Assembly (NCBI RefSeq): GCF_963678635.1
Contig: NC_087066.1
Location: forward strand, 17,297,275-17,361,274
Direction: 5' to 3'
DNA: 64,000 bases
Origin: Symsagittifera roscoffensis
Lineage: Eukaryota; Xenacoelomorpha; Acoela; Convolutidae
Shown here: positions 45,551-54,108 of the stretch, in pieces
Numbering within the stretch: position 1 is the first letter of the stretch
Layout of the letters: every line of letters starts with the position of its first letter
Notes under the pieces: generated by a model
The model's input: the letters and a program-made list of their open reading frames with translations, nothing else
The model's database searches: none
Told to the model about the DNA's origin: nothing
Translations under genes and position numbers: made by a program

Positions 45551-47564
45551 ACTGGGGTGTATAACTCATAGAGTAATTTCGGATAGGGTACACCGTCTGC
45601 TCGTCACGCTATCTTATTTTCGGCCGGATAGATTCGTGCAACTTCTTAGTCTAATACCGATCCTAATCTTACTCTTATACTATCTAGTCTCAGGTTGTTT
45701 AACTAGTCTCTGCTAGGCTCAATAGATCTAGGGTATACTGGTTTATTGCGGCTGCTGAAGTGCTCGGGAGAGTCCAACTAATTTCTAAGTTAAATTCAAA
45801 TCTCTCTGGTGCTGAAATTACAAGTAACTTCAGCACTTACAAATAAGTGGGTTGTTAGTTAGATGGATCATGATTGGTTAATATTAAATACTTTACATTG
45901 GTAAAACATTTAATTTATCCAATCATAAAATATAGTTTAGATCAGGTTCCACCCATCCGGGTTTTACAGAGTTTTTTAGAACAGTTCTTCTGTAGTTCAA
46001 GGATGGATGATGGACGTTGGTATTTGGCGAACATCATTTTTCTTTTGTTTCCTTTTTGTTAAGGAAGTTCCAGGGATCTGGAATTGAGGACACAAGACGT
46101 TGTGTTCTTCTTGTGACAACGACTGAGTCTCTGCAACAGCATCAATTCTGGTTTCAGAATGGTTGGCTATGTCAGGTTTTTCTGTTCTTCGGAGAGAACT
46201 TCTTTTGTGTTTGATCTAGCTCGGGAATGGCGTGGAGATTGTGCATGGAGGGGATGCCTGGTTACTCGGATCTGTACGTATACTTGAACATCGAGGTGGT
46301 CATTGGTCTAGTTCAATGAAGTCCTTTTCTGCGAAGTCAAGTCGTACTCTAAATCCTTTGAGTTGTGATTGTGAGCGGCATATCGATTGTAGTTGGTCAT
46401 TCTCTCTCGAGTGTAGTGAGGTCGTCTTGTCTTTTGATGTTCGTCCTTGGTGTTGTATTCTGATCTATATATTGCATCATGTGATTTTACATTTTTTAAA
46501 ACTTTTATTAGTTTAATATTTTTTAATAATGATTTTAGTTAGTTGTTTTCACAAAAGCTTTTTGTTTTAGTTCGGTTATTTTGAAGATTTACTCACCCTT
46601 GAGTAGCTCTTATTAAAAATAAAGGTGTGGTCACAAAGCGTGGATGTAGCGCGGTGGGTTAGGCCGGCTATAGAGCATGCTCAGGACGTCCTTTCCTGGT
46701 GGGTTAGGCCAGGTGTGGGAGTATGATTTCATGCGGTTTTTATGAGGAGTCCTGTTATGTGACAACATTTTATGTTGGGTTTGTTGTGGTTTTACTTATG
46801 TCTTGTTGGTTATGTACTTTTTCCAAAAAGCAAATTGTTTGTGGTATGGGTTTGTCTTTCGACTTTTTTGTGTTTTATTATCTCTTTCTAAGACTTTGTA
46901 ATAGTCTTCAAAAGAATAAATTATCCAGTTTTAAACTGGGTTAATCCGGTTTGGGTACCGTTGGTTTCCTTTTCTAAGTCATGCTGTTATTCTATGATTT
47001 GTGGTTTTTAGTAAGCTGCGTTGGTTAGTTTTGTTTAGTATATGATTCCTTTCCAACCGGGTTAAAGGAAAGTTTGAAACATGTTATTGTATGTTAGAGT
47101 TGTTGAGTGTGAAAACGTGAAACTGAAATTCATTATTTTAAACAATTCTTCGTGGGCGAGCTGTGCGAGTGTGGATAGAATTTCTGTGCGAATGAAAGAA
47201 AATATCAAAAGGTTAGTACTGCAATTGCATTTTATTAATTTACTGCATAGAATTTGGAAATTTACTGCTAGTAATGGGGGAATTTTAAGATACAAATTTT
47301 CATCATATGTAGATTTATTGCTTTGGGGGAAAATTTTATAAATTAATTTACTGCATTGGTATTATATTTATTTAATTGTTGGTGCAAAAGTTAAAAGGGT
47401 CTTAAACAGTTTTGAAGAAGTTTGCTATTTTTTATTTTTCTTTTGTGAATTTTTCAGATGATCGAAGATGAAGGCTAAAAATCTAAAGAAAACATGAATA
47501 AAGAATGGTGAGTTTTTTAATATTTTAATTAGTTAGTTATATTCATTTAATTCATACTTACCTG
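45541..47564 (-). other. Element D 3' noncoding region and probable 3' LTR
   Basis: About 2 kb downstream of the last ORF of D with no credible frame. Local structures are a hairpin GTGCTGAAATTAC / GTAACTTCAGCAC at about 45811-45838 and the phrase GGTGGGTTAGGCC twice (46652, 46698). A textbook 5' splice site (CAG followed by GTAAGTAT on the minus strand) lies immediately after the stop of the 597-aa ORF, at about 47561. The LTR, if present, must lie here, but its partner is outside the window. Confidence 0.45.
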
Positions 47565-49358
47565 TTAGTCGTCGGGGAAAAAACCGTGGGGGAAGATATC
47601 GTGAACTAGTTCTGAAGTTGTTAGTAGTTTAGCTAAGATGCGGATGATATTTTTAGTTTGAAGCAGTGGCCAAAGCAATTGAAGTGCCTTAATAGTGGTT
47701 AGTTCTTCAGTGCCTACTGCAAACTCATAAGGTGTGTTTTGGATTAAGTTATATAATTTGTGGTTAAATTTAGTGTTGTGGATGAATTCTAAAATGGGGA
47801 TTTCTATAGGCTGTACAAACTCGTGCGGGATAAGGAAGGGTCGGGATTCTTCGGCGTTGAAGGTCTTGGTGATGGGGCAGAAAATGTACATTTGGGTTAT
47901 GGGGTCATAGTTACGAAGAATACCATGAAGGTTAGTATCTTTAATACAATATGTGAAATTTAGGAAATACGGTGAAGTGTATTTTGAATTGATGAATTGA
48001 AAGCGATGGTGTGGTTGTCTAGAGGGTGTGTGGAGGTCAAAGTGATTTTGGATGAAACGATAGTAACTGTATGTATGTGTTTGTTTAGTTCGCAACATAA
48101 TATCGTGTGAGCAGTGTAAATCTCTTTCGTGTGGTGCAAGGAAATGAAAGGTTAGTGAAAAGATTTGGAAGCGTTCTTTAAAACTTTCGTACGCTTGTGT
48201 GCTTGTTAGTGCTTCTGAAATAATGTGATCAAACTTTCGGTCGAAGATGTTTAGTGTAAATACATATGGTGTCTTGATGAAAAATTTCTCGGTGATTTGT
48301 GGGTTAGCGAAGCGATCGTCGTCTAAGAATTGATCTTGGTTAGCTCTGATGATGTTGTGATCGTAGTATTCTAGTGTATATTCATTAGCTCTAGGTGCAG
48401 TGTGTATTTTTAGTGATTTTTTATATCCTACGTAAGTAAATTGTCTAGCGGTGAGTGGTGTAGTTAGTCGATATAGCATGTCTTTGTTTCGGTCTATATC
48501 GATGGATGTGTTGGTTAAAGGTAAGCAAAGAGGGTTAGTGAAATGATAGTATGAGGTCCAAGAGAGAGTGGGCATTAAAACGTATTCGTCTACAAAGTTG
48601 CGTGTTTCGTTAGCGTCATGAGGGGTGTTTAAGGTGTATTGTGGAAATGAGGGTAAAGTGATAGCTAAAAATTCTCTAGTGTTAGTATGCTGGGGGTGGT
48701 TGATGTATTCACGGGCTGTTCCTGGTTTTGCTGGGAAAGGATGGTTGGGGAACTTTCTTTTAAAAGTGCGGTAAGCTCTATTAGTGTTGAGTGAGGATTC
48801 AGTTGATGTGGATGATGGTGCTAATGATTCAGTATAATTTGAAGAGAGTGTAGGGGGATTGGATGAAGTTGTAGTGGAGGAGATTTGGTTTATGGTCGGG
48901 GTGTTAAGGTGGTAGGGCTGTTGTTGGAGGGTAATAAAATTGTCTAGCTCTGGGGAGATTCGGGGGGTGTCTGGAGATGATTGGTCAGAATGGTATGAGG
49001 AGTAGGTTGGGGTAACTTGGGAAGCATAAGAGGGTGTAGGAGTGATGGGGTCAGGGTTATTTGACAATATGGGTTGAAAAGGAGGTTGAGAAAACTGAGA
49101 AGGGTTATGAAAATTATTGGATGGAGATGGTTCTGAGTCGGCAAATTCGTCGGGGGTTTCAATATTCGGGTTATTTAGCTGTGAAATGGAGTATAAAACT
49201 GAAATTTGTGAGTTAGTGTCGGAATTCATGCCTGATGTTACATTGCTAGATGGAAAATCGGGTGGCGGAAAAGCAAAAAGTGGTATTATTGGGATTGAAG
49301 AGGTAAGGTTGGTTGGATGGGAATTTGATCGATGGAGTGATCCAAGTTGGCGGCTCAT
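47565..49358 (-). CDS. Element D 3' ORF, 597 aa, unknown
   Basis: The start ATG overlaps the stop of the envelope-like ORF (ATGA, 49355-49358). The first 200 or so residues are rich in Ser, Thr, Pro and Asn with no regular structure. The remaining 400 have a mixed, folded-looking composition with many aromatic residues (Tyr, Phe, His) and few Gly. No signal peptide, membrane segment, zinc motif or enzyme motif is visible, and I do not recognise the protein. Full length and open, in a position where some env-bearing elements carry accessory genes. It could be a regulatory or accessory protein, or a structural one. Confidence 0.75.
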   Translation of the reverse strand: MSRQLGSLHRSNSHPTNLTSSIPIIPLFAFPPPDFPSSNVTSGMNSDTNSQISVLYSISQLNNPNIETPDEFADSEPSPSNNFHNPSQFSQPPFQPILSNNPDPITPTPSYASQVTPTYSSYHSDQSSPDTPRISPELDNFITLQQQPYHLNTPTINQISSTTTSSNPPTLSSNYTESLAPSSTSTESSLNTNRAYRTFKRKFPNHPFPAKPGTAREYINHPQHTNTREFLAITLPSFPQYTLNTPHDANETRNFVDEYVLMPTLSWTSYYHFTNPLCLPLTNTSIDIDRNKDMLYRLTTPLTARQFTYVGYKKSLKIHTAPRANEYTLEYYDHNIIRANQDQFLDDDRFANPQITEKFFIKTPYVFTLNIFDRKFDHIISEALTSTQAYESFKERFQIFSLTFHFLAPHERDLHCSHDIMLRTKQTHTYSYYRFIQNHFDLHTPSRQPHHRFQFINSKYTSPYFLNFTYCIKDTNLHGILRNYDPITQMYIFCPITKTFNAEESRPFLIPHEFVQPIEIPILEFIHNTKFNHKLYNLIQNTPYEFAVGTEELTTIKALQLLWPLLQTKNIIRILAKLLTTSELVHDIFPHGFFPDD

Positions 49359-51973
49359 CGTGGGCTAAAAAAATTATTATTTTGAGATTGAAAAGCGGTG
49401 GTATGTGGTTGTTCAATAATTTGTTCGTAAGTATTATCATCTTGTGATTGATGTGTCATTATATGTTGGACGGGACTTTGTGATGTGGTGAGTCTAAAGT
49501 TTGGATTATGTGTGATTGCTAAATTTCTAAAATTTCGTGGGACTAGGGATAGTGGATGGTTATTTGGTAGGGGTGGTAATTGTGGTGCCGTTGGCTGTGG
49601 GTCGACATTGTTATGTTCTTCGTCGTATGTATTTTGTCGTGTTGTTATTTTTGTGTTATATTCTTTTATTTGTGCGTCTAAAAGAATTTTGTTTATAGAT
49701 GTGGAAAAAATTCCAAAAAATCCTGCAAAAAGTATGCGTGCTACGCTTGCTTGTCTGTTTACTTGTGTGTGTATAGCACATGTATTGTAGATTCCTTTTA
49801 AGAGTGAGAAAAGAAATCCAATAAAGTTAAACATTGCGTATAAAATAGTCAATTTTTCTAAGATGTAGTAGGGCCATCCTAGAAAATCTAGGATCTCATT
49901 TTTGAGTGTAACAAAGCTAAAAATGTTAATTGGTGATATATCTTGGGGACGGTATTTTTCGCCGTTTAGATATATATAATCTTTAATGTCTTTAAAATAT
50001 CCGCTATAGTCTTGCGTGTAGATATCGGCAAATCCTGCAGTTTCTGCAAGTTTGCGTAAATTTTGGTCTATTGATTGTCTTTGTATAGTGTCCATTTGTG
50101 TTAATAATTCTTGGAATTGTTGTGTTCTAATGTGATGTTGAATATCTGATTTTGAATAGATTCCTATTGATTGTAAGTCTATATTTGGGTTTCGAGCAAT
50201 AGCGCGAATGCTTTCTGGTGAAAATTTTTTGAGTGATTGCATTAATGTGGGATATGGAGTGAGAAGATAATATTTGTTTTCATCAGGGTTTAGTTGTACT
50301 ACATTGTGGCTATTTTCTGATCCACATGGGACTGCGGTATCCCAGAAATAGGTTCTTCGTGAAAGTGTATCCACGAAATGTACTTTATTCTTATAAAAGA
50401 TAGGGATCCTTTTATAACATCGTTTATCTTCAAAAACGTATAGTGGTGATACTTTTTTAGTACAAGTATAAAACCATAAAATGTTTCCTTCGTAGTCTAA
50501 AAAATTTGATCTATTTCCTGATAATAAGTATCCTGCGTAGGGTATTTTTAATACTGCTAGTGCAAGTGATTGTAGTATTTGTGTTCGTTCTAATTCGCAT
50601 AGTTGATGTAGTGTTTCTAATTCGGAGAGTGACATTTCTTGAAAAATGCGGCTAATTGTATAGTCTAGTTTCATATCCCAATGAATATCATAGTGGATAT
50701 TACCAAAATATGTAGTATTCATTAGTGATAATTCTTGTAAGCGTGTGCTTCTGGTGTCAGAAGGTTTTAGATGTCCACCAGGTTGTCCGTTGCTTTTTTG
50801 AAAATTAACTGGTATATAGGATGTTCCTTCGTTTAGAGGATGACCTGTGGCGTATGGGTCGATTTTTACTTTACCAGTGGTCATGTCGAATCCTTTTTCA
50901 TATTCAACTAATATTTCAGAGTATTGTGTTCTGTGAAGTGGATTCCTGTATTTACATGCAAGTTCTGTTTCTTGATATATTTGAAAACGTGTCAATTTAT
51001 TTTCTATATTGTCTATGTTTCTAAAATCGGAACTTAGTTTGCGTGATGGATGGACTTGTTCATATGGAATTGATTGTATGAAATATTTTTCGTGAAATTT
51101 TATCATACGAGCGTGTATTTTTGCTACTTGAAATGTTGTACATGTGTCTTCGGGGAACCAAACAATTGTTGCTTGTGTTCTTGTTGTAGGGTCGCAATAT
51201 CCTTGATCATTTTTACAAGGTAGTCGGATTCCTTGATAGATCATTGTATTATCAGATAAATCTCGTGTGAGTTGTATTTTTTCGAGTTGTATTTTCCAAT
51301 CGAAAAACATTATTTCTTGGTATCCTTTATTTTTCGTGTCTGCTTTGCAGTTTGATGGGTTATTTATACCAATGTGTGGTATCCAATGTTTATCGTGTAG
51401 GTCATAGGTTAATCGTCCGTGTGCGCCGTTATACGGGTATTTTTCGTCTAGTTTTATATGTCCTTGGTGTCTTTCAAGTTGTGATTGATGTACAGAGTCT
51501 GAAAAAACTTGAAAATTAACTAATTTTCTTTGGGAGTTTTTATTTTGTGTGATGTTTAGTCTAAGTAATTCATTTTTACAATCGTCGGGATTGAGATGTA
51601 AAAGACGTTCTATATTACTTTGGTAGAATGATTCATGGTCAAGTCGGTTTCTGTTTCCGTTCGAGACTTGTGAACAATGTACTTTCTTTTCGGAAAATGT
51701 TGCTGTGAATTTATAACCTGTAACTGTTGTAGCTCGGGCTTTTGAATAGAGTGTTGCTATTATATCTGTGGTTTCTATAGCTTGTGGTTCTGTTTCACAT
51801 TGTGATACCTGATTGATTGCATATTTATGTAGTGTTTTTTGTTCATTTTCTTCGCAATCGTAATGTGTTACTAATAAATCTTGTGGTCCTGTACGAGGGG
51901 AAGGGTTTATGTTTTGATTTGAGGTTATTAGAAAAAGGGTTTGGAGAAAAATTAATAATTTTAGAATATACAT
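49355..51973 (-). CDS. env-like: Element D envelope-like glycoprotein, 872 aa
   Basis: An N-terminal hydrophobic segment (about residues 3-18) fits a signal peptide. The ectodomain of about 690 residues has many spaced Cys, including an early Y-D-C motif at about 38-40, and several N-x-S/T sites. A strong membrane segment lies at about 708-729 and a second hydrophobic stretch at about 745-765, followed by a tail of about 105 residues. The tail has Pro-rich sequence with P-T-A-P (794-797) and a Y-E-Q-I. This layout is that of a viral-type fusion glycoprotein and would allow particle spread between cells. I see no certain furin site or fusion peptide, and the fusion-protein class cannot be told from sequence alone. 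It overlaps the preceding frame by 13 bases. No internal stop. Confidence 0.75.
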   Translation of the reverse strand: MYILKLLIFLQTLFLITSNQNINPSPRTGPQDLLVTHYDCEENEQKTLHKYAINQVSQCETEPQAIETTDIIATLYSKARATTVTGYKFTATFSEKKVHCSQVSNGNRNRLDHESFYQSNIERLLHLNPDDCKNELLRLNITQNKNSQRKLVNFQVFSDSVHQSQLERHQGHIKLDEKYPYNGAHGRLTYDLHDKHWIPHIGINNPSNCKADTKNKGYQEIMFFDWKIQLEKIQLTRDLSDNTMIYQGIRLPCKNDQGYCDPTTRTQATIVWFPEDTCTTFQVAKIHARMIKFHEKYFIQSIPYEQVHPSRKLSSDFRNIDNIENKLTRFQIYQETELACKYRNPLHRTQYSEILVEYEKGFDMTTGKVKIDPYATGHPLNEGTSYIPVNFQKSNGQPGGHLKPSDTRSTRLQELSLMNTTYFGNIHYDIHWDMKLDYTISRIFQEMSLSELETLHQLCELERTQILQSLALAVLKIPYAGYLLSGNRSNFLDYEGNILWFYTCTKKVSPLYVFEDKRCYKRIPIFYKNKVHFVDTLSRRTYFWDTAVPCGSENSHNVVQLNPDENKYYLLTPYPTLMQSLKKFSPESIRAIARNPNIDLQSIGIYSKSDIQHHIRTQQFQELLTQMDTIQRQSIDQNLRKLAETAGFADIYTQDYSGYFKDIKDYIYLNGEKYRPQDISPINIFSFVTLKNEILDFLGWPYYILEKLTILYAMFNFIGFLFSLLKGIYNTCAIHTQVNRQASVARILFAGFFGIFSTSINKILLDAQIKEYNTKITTRQNTYDEEHNNVDPQPTAPQLPPLPNNHPLSLVPRNFRNLAITHNPNFRLTTSQSPVQHIMTHQSQDDNTYEQIIEQPHTTAFQSQNNNFFSPR

Positions 51974-53097
51974 GTGTATGATAATCCTGAGTATGGATTA
52001 TAAAATGTAATGTAACCAATTGTGTTTTTGGTGTATCTGTCGTATTTGTATATTACTTCAGTAGTTATAAACGGTGGTGGTAGTGATTGAGCTGTTATGT
52101 TAGGTGGATTTAATGGGTAGGGATGTTGGGTAATATTATTTAACTTAACTGTGATTTCAAACTTTAACTGTAAACTGTTTTGTTGGAGTATTTGAATATT
52201 GTGATCACGGATATCGTTGTGAATATCTTGGCGATATTGTAATCTATTAAGTGCCCAGTTATGAAGGCGGTTACTTTCTTGATGTTGTCCAAATAATGGT
52301 GGAGGTGCTGTGAATGTATTCCAATCTAATCTTAAAGGAATATTTACAGATGATTGTTCTCGATATCTGGCGTCGAGATTATTTGGAAAATTTAAGTTAA
52401 AGGGTAGTGGTGAAAATTGACTTATTGATGGTGTTGATGGTAGTGATAATGTTTCTGGTAGTGATGAGGATGTTGTTGTATCCGTAGAAATATCTATGGG
52501 GTCATTGACTAAATTTGGTTCACCTTGTGTGAATGAATTTGTAGTCCAATATGGTAGTCGTGATGTTAGGTTTGGGGGGTTAAAGGGATTTTCACGTATC
52601 TGTTCAGATGTTGGTGTTGAACCTAAGTAGTCTGAAGGTAGACTGGAAGTGCTTCGTTGTGAAAAAAGTGTAGGAGTTTCTGGTGTGATACCAGTGGTGT
52701 TTTCTGGAGTGGTTTGTGTTGGGGATTGAGGTATATCAAAATGAACTCGGGGAGTTTGAAAATTTCTATTTCGTCGAGGATGTATAATTTGTCTATTTAT
52801 TTCTGCTGTGTTTTGGTTTTGACTAAGGTTTCGTATTCTACTTAGTTCTTGTGGTAGTGTTGGGTAAAGATTATATGTTGGTTCACTTAGGGATGCTTGT
52901 CGTTGAACTGGTTCTAGTGGTTCAGATAAACGAGCGTGCCGTTCTTCAAAAGTGTATGGATTGTCTTGAAAAGAAATTCGTGTAGATGTTTGAGGGTTTT
53001 GAGTAGTTGAAGGTGGTGTTGGATTATCTTGGGATGATGTCGGTGAAGACTGATTCTGTGACTGTTGGGTAGCAATTTTTGATGGATTTTTAAATTG
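51961..53097 (-). CDS. Element D 378-codon open frame with no Met codon
   Basis: A frame of 378 sense codons lies between two TAA stops (53098-53100 and 51961-51963) and contains no ATG, so it needs another start: splicing onto an upstream ATG, frameshift or stop read-through, or a non-ATG codon. The first 210 residues or so are Ser/Thr/Pro/Gln-rich. The last 150 look folded (many Leu, Ile, Tyr, Asn). Composition and skew match the neighbouring ORFs of D, and the end overlaps the envelope-like ATG by 13 bases. I do not recognise it. A random frame of this length in AT-rich DNA without a stop is very unlikely. Confidence 0.7.
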   Translation of the reverse strand, partial: QFKNPSKIATQQSQNQSSPTSSQDNPTPPSTTQNPQTSTRISFQDNPYTFEERHARLSEPLEPVQRQASLSEPTYNLYPTLPQELSRIRNLSQNQNTAEINRQIIHPRRNRNFQTPRVHFDIPQSPTQTTPENTTGITPETPTLFSQRSTSSLPSDYLGSTPTSEQIRENPFNPPNLTSRLPYWTTNSFTQGEPNLVNDPIDISTDTTTSSSLPETLSLPSTPSISQFSPLPFNLNFPNNLDARYREQSSVNIPLRLDWNTFTAPPPLFGQHQESNRLHNWALNRLQYRQDIHNDIRDHNIQILQQNSLQLKFEITVKLNNITQHPYPLNPPNITAQSLPPPFITTEVIYKYDRYTKNTIGYITFYNPYSGLSYTCIF

Positions 53098-53102
53098 TTA
53101 CT

Positions 53103-53291
53103 TTAGTGGGAAGGTTTATGTTTATTATAATATTCTTCTAAAAAAAGAATTAGAAAAATTGTTGCTAGGGCAAATGTGATGATTGCTTTCTTTATACATT
53201 TACATATTGTCAAAATGAGGGATGATAAGAATGTTATGAAAATTACAAACAATAAAAAAATATCAGTTCTACTGAAAATTGTTCGTATCAT
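53103..53291 (-). CDS. Element D small membrane protein, 62 aa
   Basis: Two hydrophobic segments (about residues 11-28 and 35-51) are separated by C-K-C-I-K-K. The start overlaps the previous stop by ATGA (53288-53291). Likely a small integral membrane protein. The function is unknown, though small membrane proteins of viruses often shape membranes or act as channels. Confidence 0.55.
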   Translation of the reverse strand: MIRTIFSRTDIFLLFVIFITFLSSLILTICKCIKKAIITFALATIFLILFLEEYYNKHKPSH

Positions 53292-53518
53292 TTAGACAAG
53301 TTGTTAAAATCGTACCTGTGGATATATTCAAGGGTTTTGGAAAGTTGGAGGAATAGTTCAATTATTGTGTAGAAAATTAAAAAAATGTTACAAAAAATTA
53401 TTATGATTATTAGAAAAGATTCAATGATATCAAAAAGAAATATTATAAAGGCTTGAAGTATTGAAAAAAAATGTTTAAAATTGATAAGTATTTGAGCGAC
53501 TGTTTGAGAGAAAAGCAT
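53288..53518 (-). CDS. Element D small membrane protein, 76 aa
   Basis: A long hydrophobic middle (about residues 18-58), very rich in Ile, Leu and Phe, is flanked by more polar ends. The ATG directly follows the TAA of the preceding short frame (TAAATG, 53516-53521). AT-rich DNA can mimic such hydrophobic frames, but the exact end-to-start spacing with both neighbours supports a real gene. Confidence 0.5.
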   Translation of the reverse strand: MLFSQTVAQILINFKHFFSILQAFIIFLFDIIESFLIIIIIFCNIFLIFYTIIELFLQLSKTLEYIHRYDFNNLSK

Positions 53519-53671
53519 TTAAGAAATGATCTCTTGGTCGAATATTTTTTGCTGTTTGAGGCGATTTTCTAGTGTGGTCGAATTATTTATTAGTTTTTTG
53601 ACAAGTGGGTTGAGTTTCGTAAAAAATTGTTGGGGGCAATTTTCATGGTGACTGGGAGGTCGTCTTTTTCT
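53519..53671 (-). CDS. Element D 50-codon open frame without Met
   Basis: Open from just after TAA (53672-53674) to TAA at 53519-53521 and without ATG. It starts with a basic R-K-R-R-like cluster and then contains H-H-E-N-C-P-Q-Q and a Lys/Leu-rich helix. Like the 378-codon frame downstream it would need splicing or an alternative start. It is short and may be noncoding. Confidence 0.3.
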   Translation of the reverse strand, partial: RKRRPPSHHENCPQQFFTKLNPLVKKLINNSTTLENRLKQQKIFDQEIIS

Positions 53672-54108
53672 TTATTTTTGTTTGTCAAATGATCCGGGGT
53701 ATGGTGAGATTTTTATACTTTAGGCTAATTAAAATCTTCATTTTGTGACTTTAGGCTAAGTTATCAAATTTGTTTTGGGGGTATTCGTGGTCTGAGTTGG
53801 GGAAATATTGTTGATCTTTGGGTTATTAGATAAGGGAGGGGTACGGTATTATGGTGATATTTATTTTAGCTGTCAAGTTGGAGTGGTTTGCTTATTTTTG
53901 ACCTGGAGGTTGTAAAGTTATAGTTAGAGATGTGCCTGGAGTTCTAGATTATTCGTCTAATTGATCTTAGTTTGAGTTAGAGAAAGTGGCGGATTGGATG
54001 AATCCTATTGGTCTATTTTGAACTAGAATTATTGCGTACTTTGTGAGCATGTTATTTTGAAAAATGTTACGGAGGTTTCAAGATTGTGAAGTATAAAATG
54101 TTTTAAAA
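53672..54108 (-). other. Gap between pol and the small-ORF cluster of D
   Basis: About 430 bases without a frame. On the minus strand, TTTCCCCAACTCAG at about 53788-53801 is a candidate splice acceptor that would place the small-ORF cluster and env-like gene in a spliced RNA. TTTAGGCTAA occurs twice (about 53721 and 53751). Confidence 0.35.

Noticed and set aside
45534-45716. A plus-strand 60-aa membrane-like ORF at the left border of element D
   Set aside because: It spans the inferred border between host DNA and element D and is hydrophobic only through T-rich codons; no supporting context.
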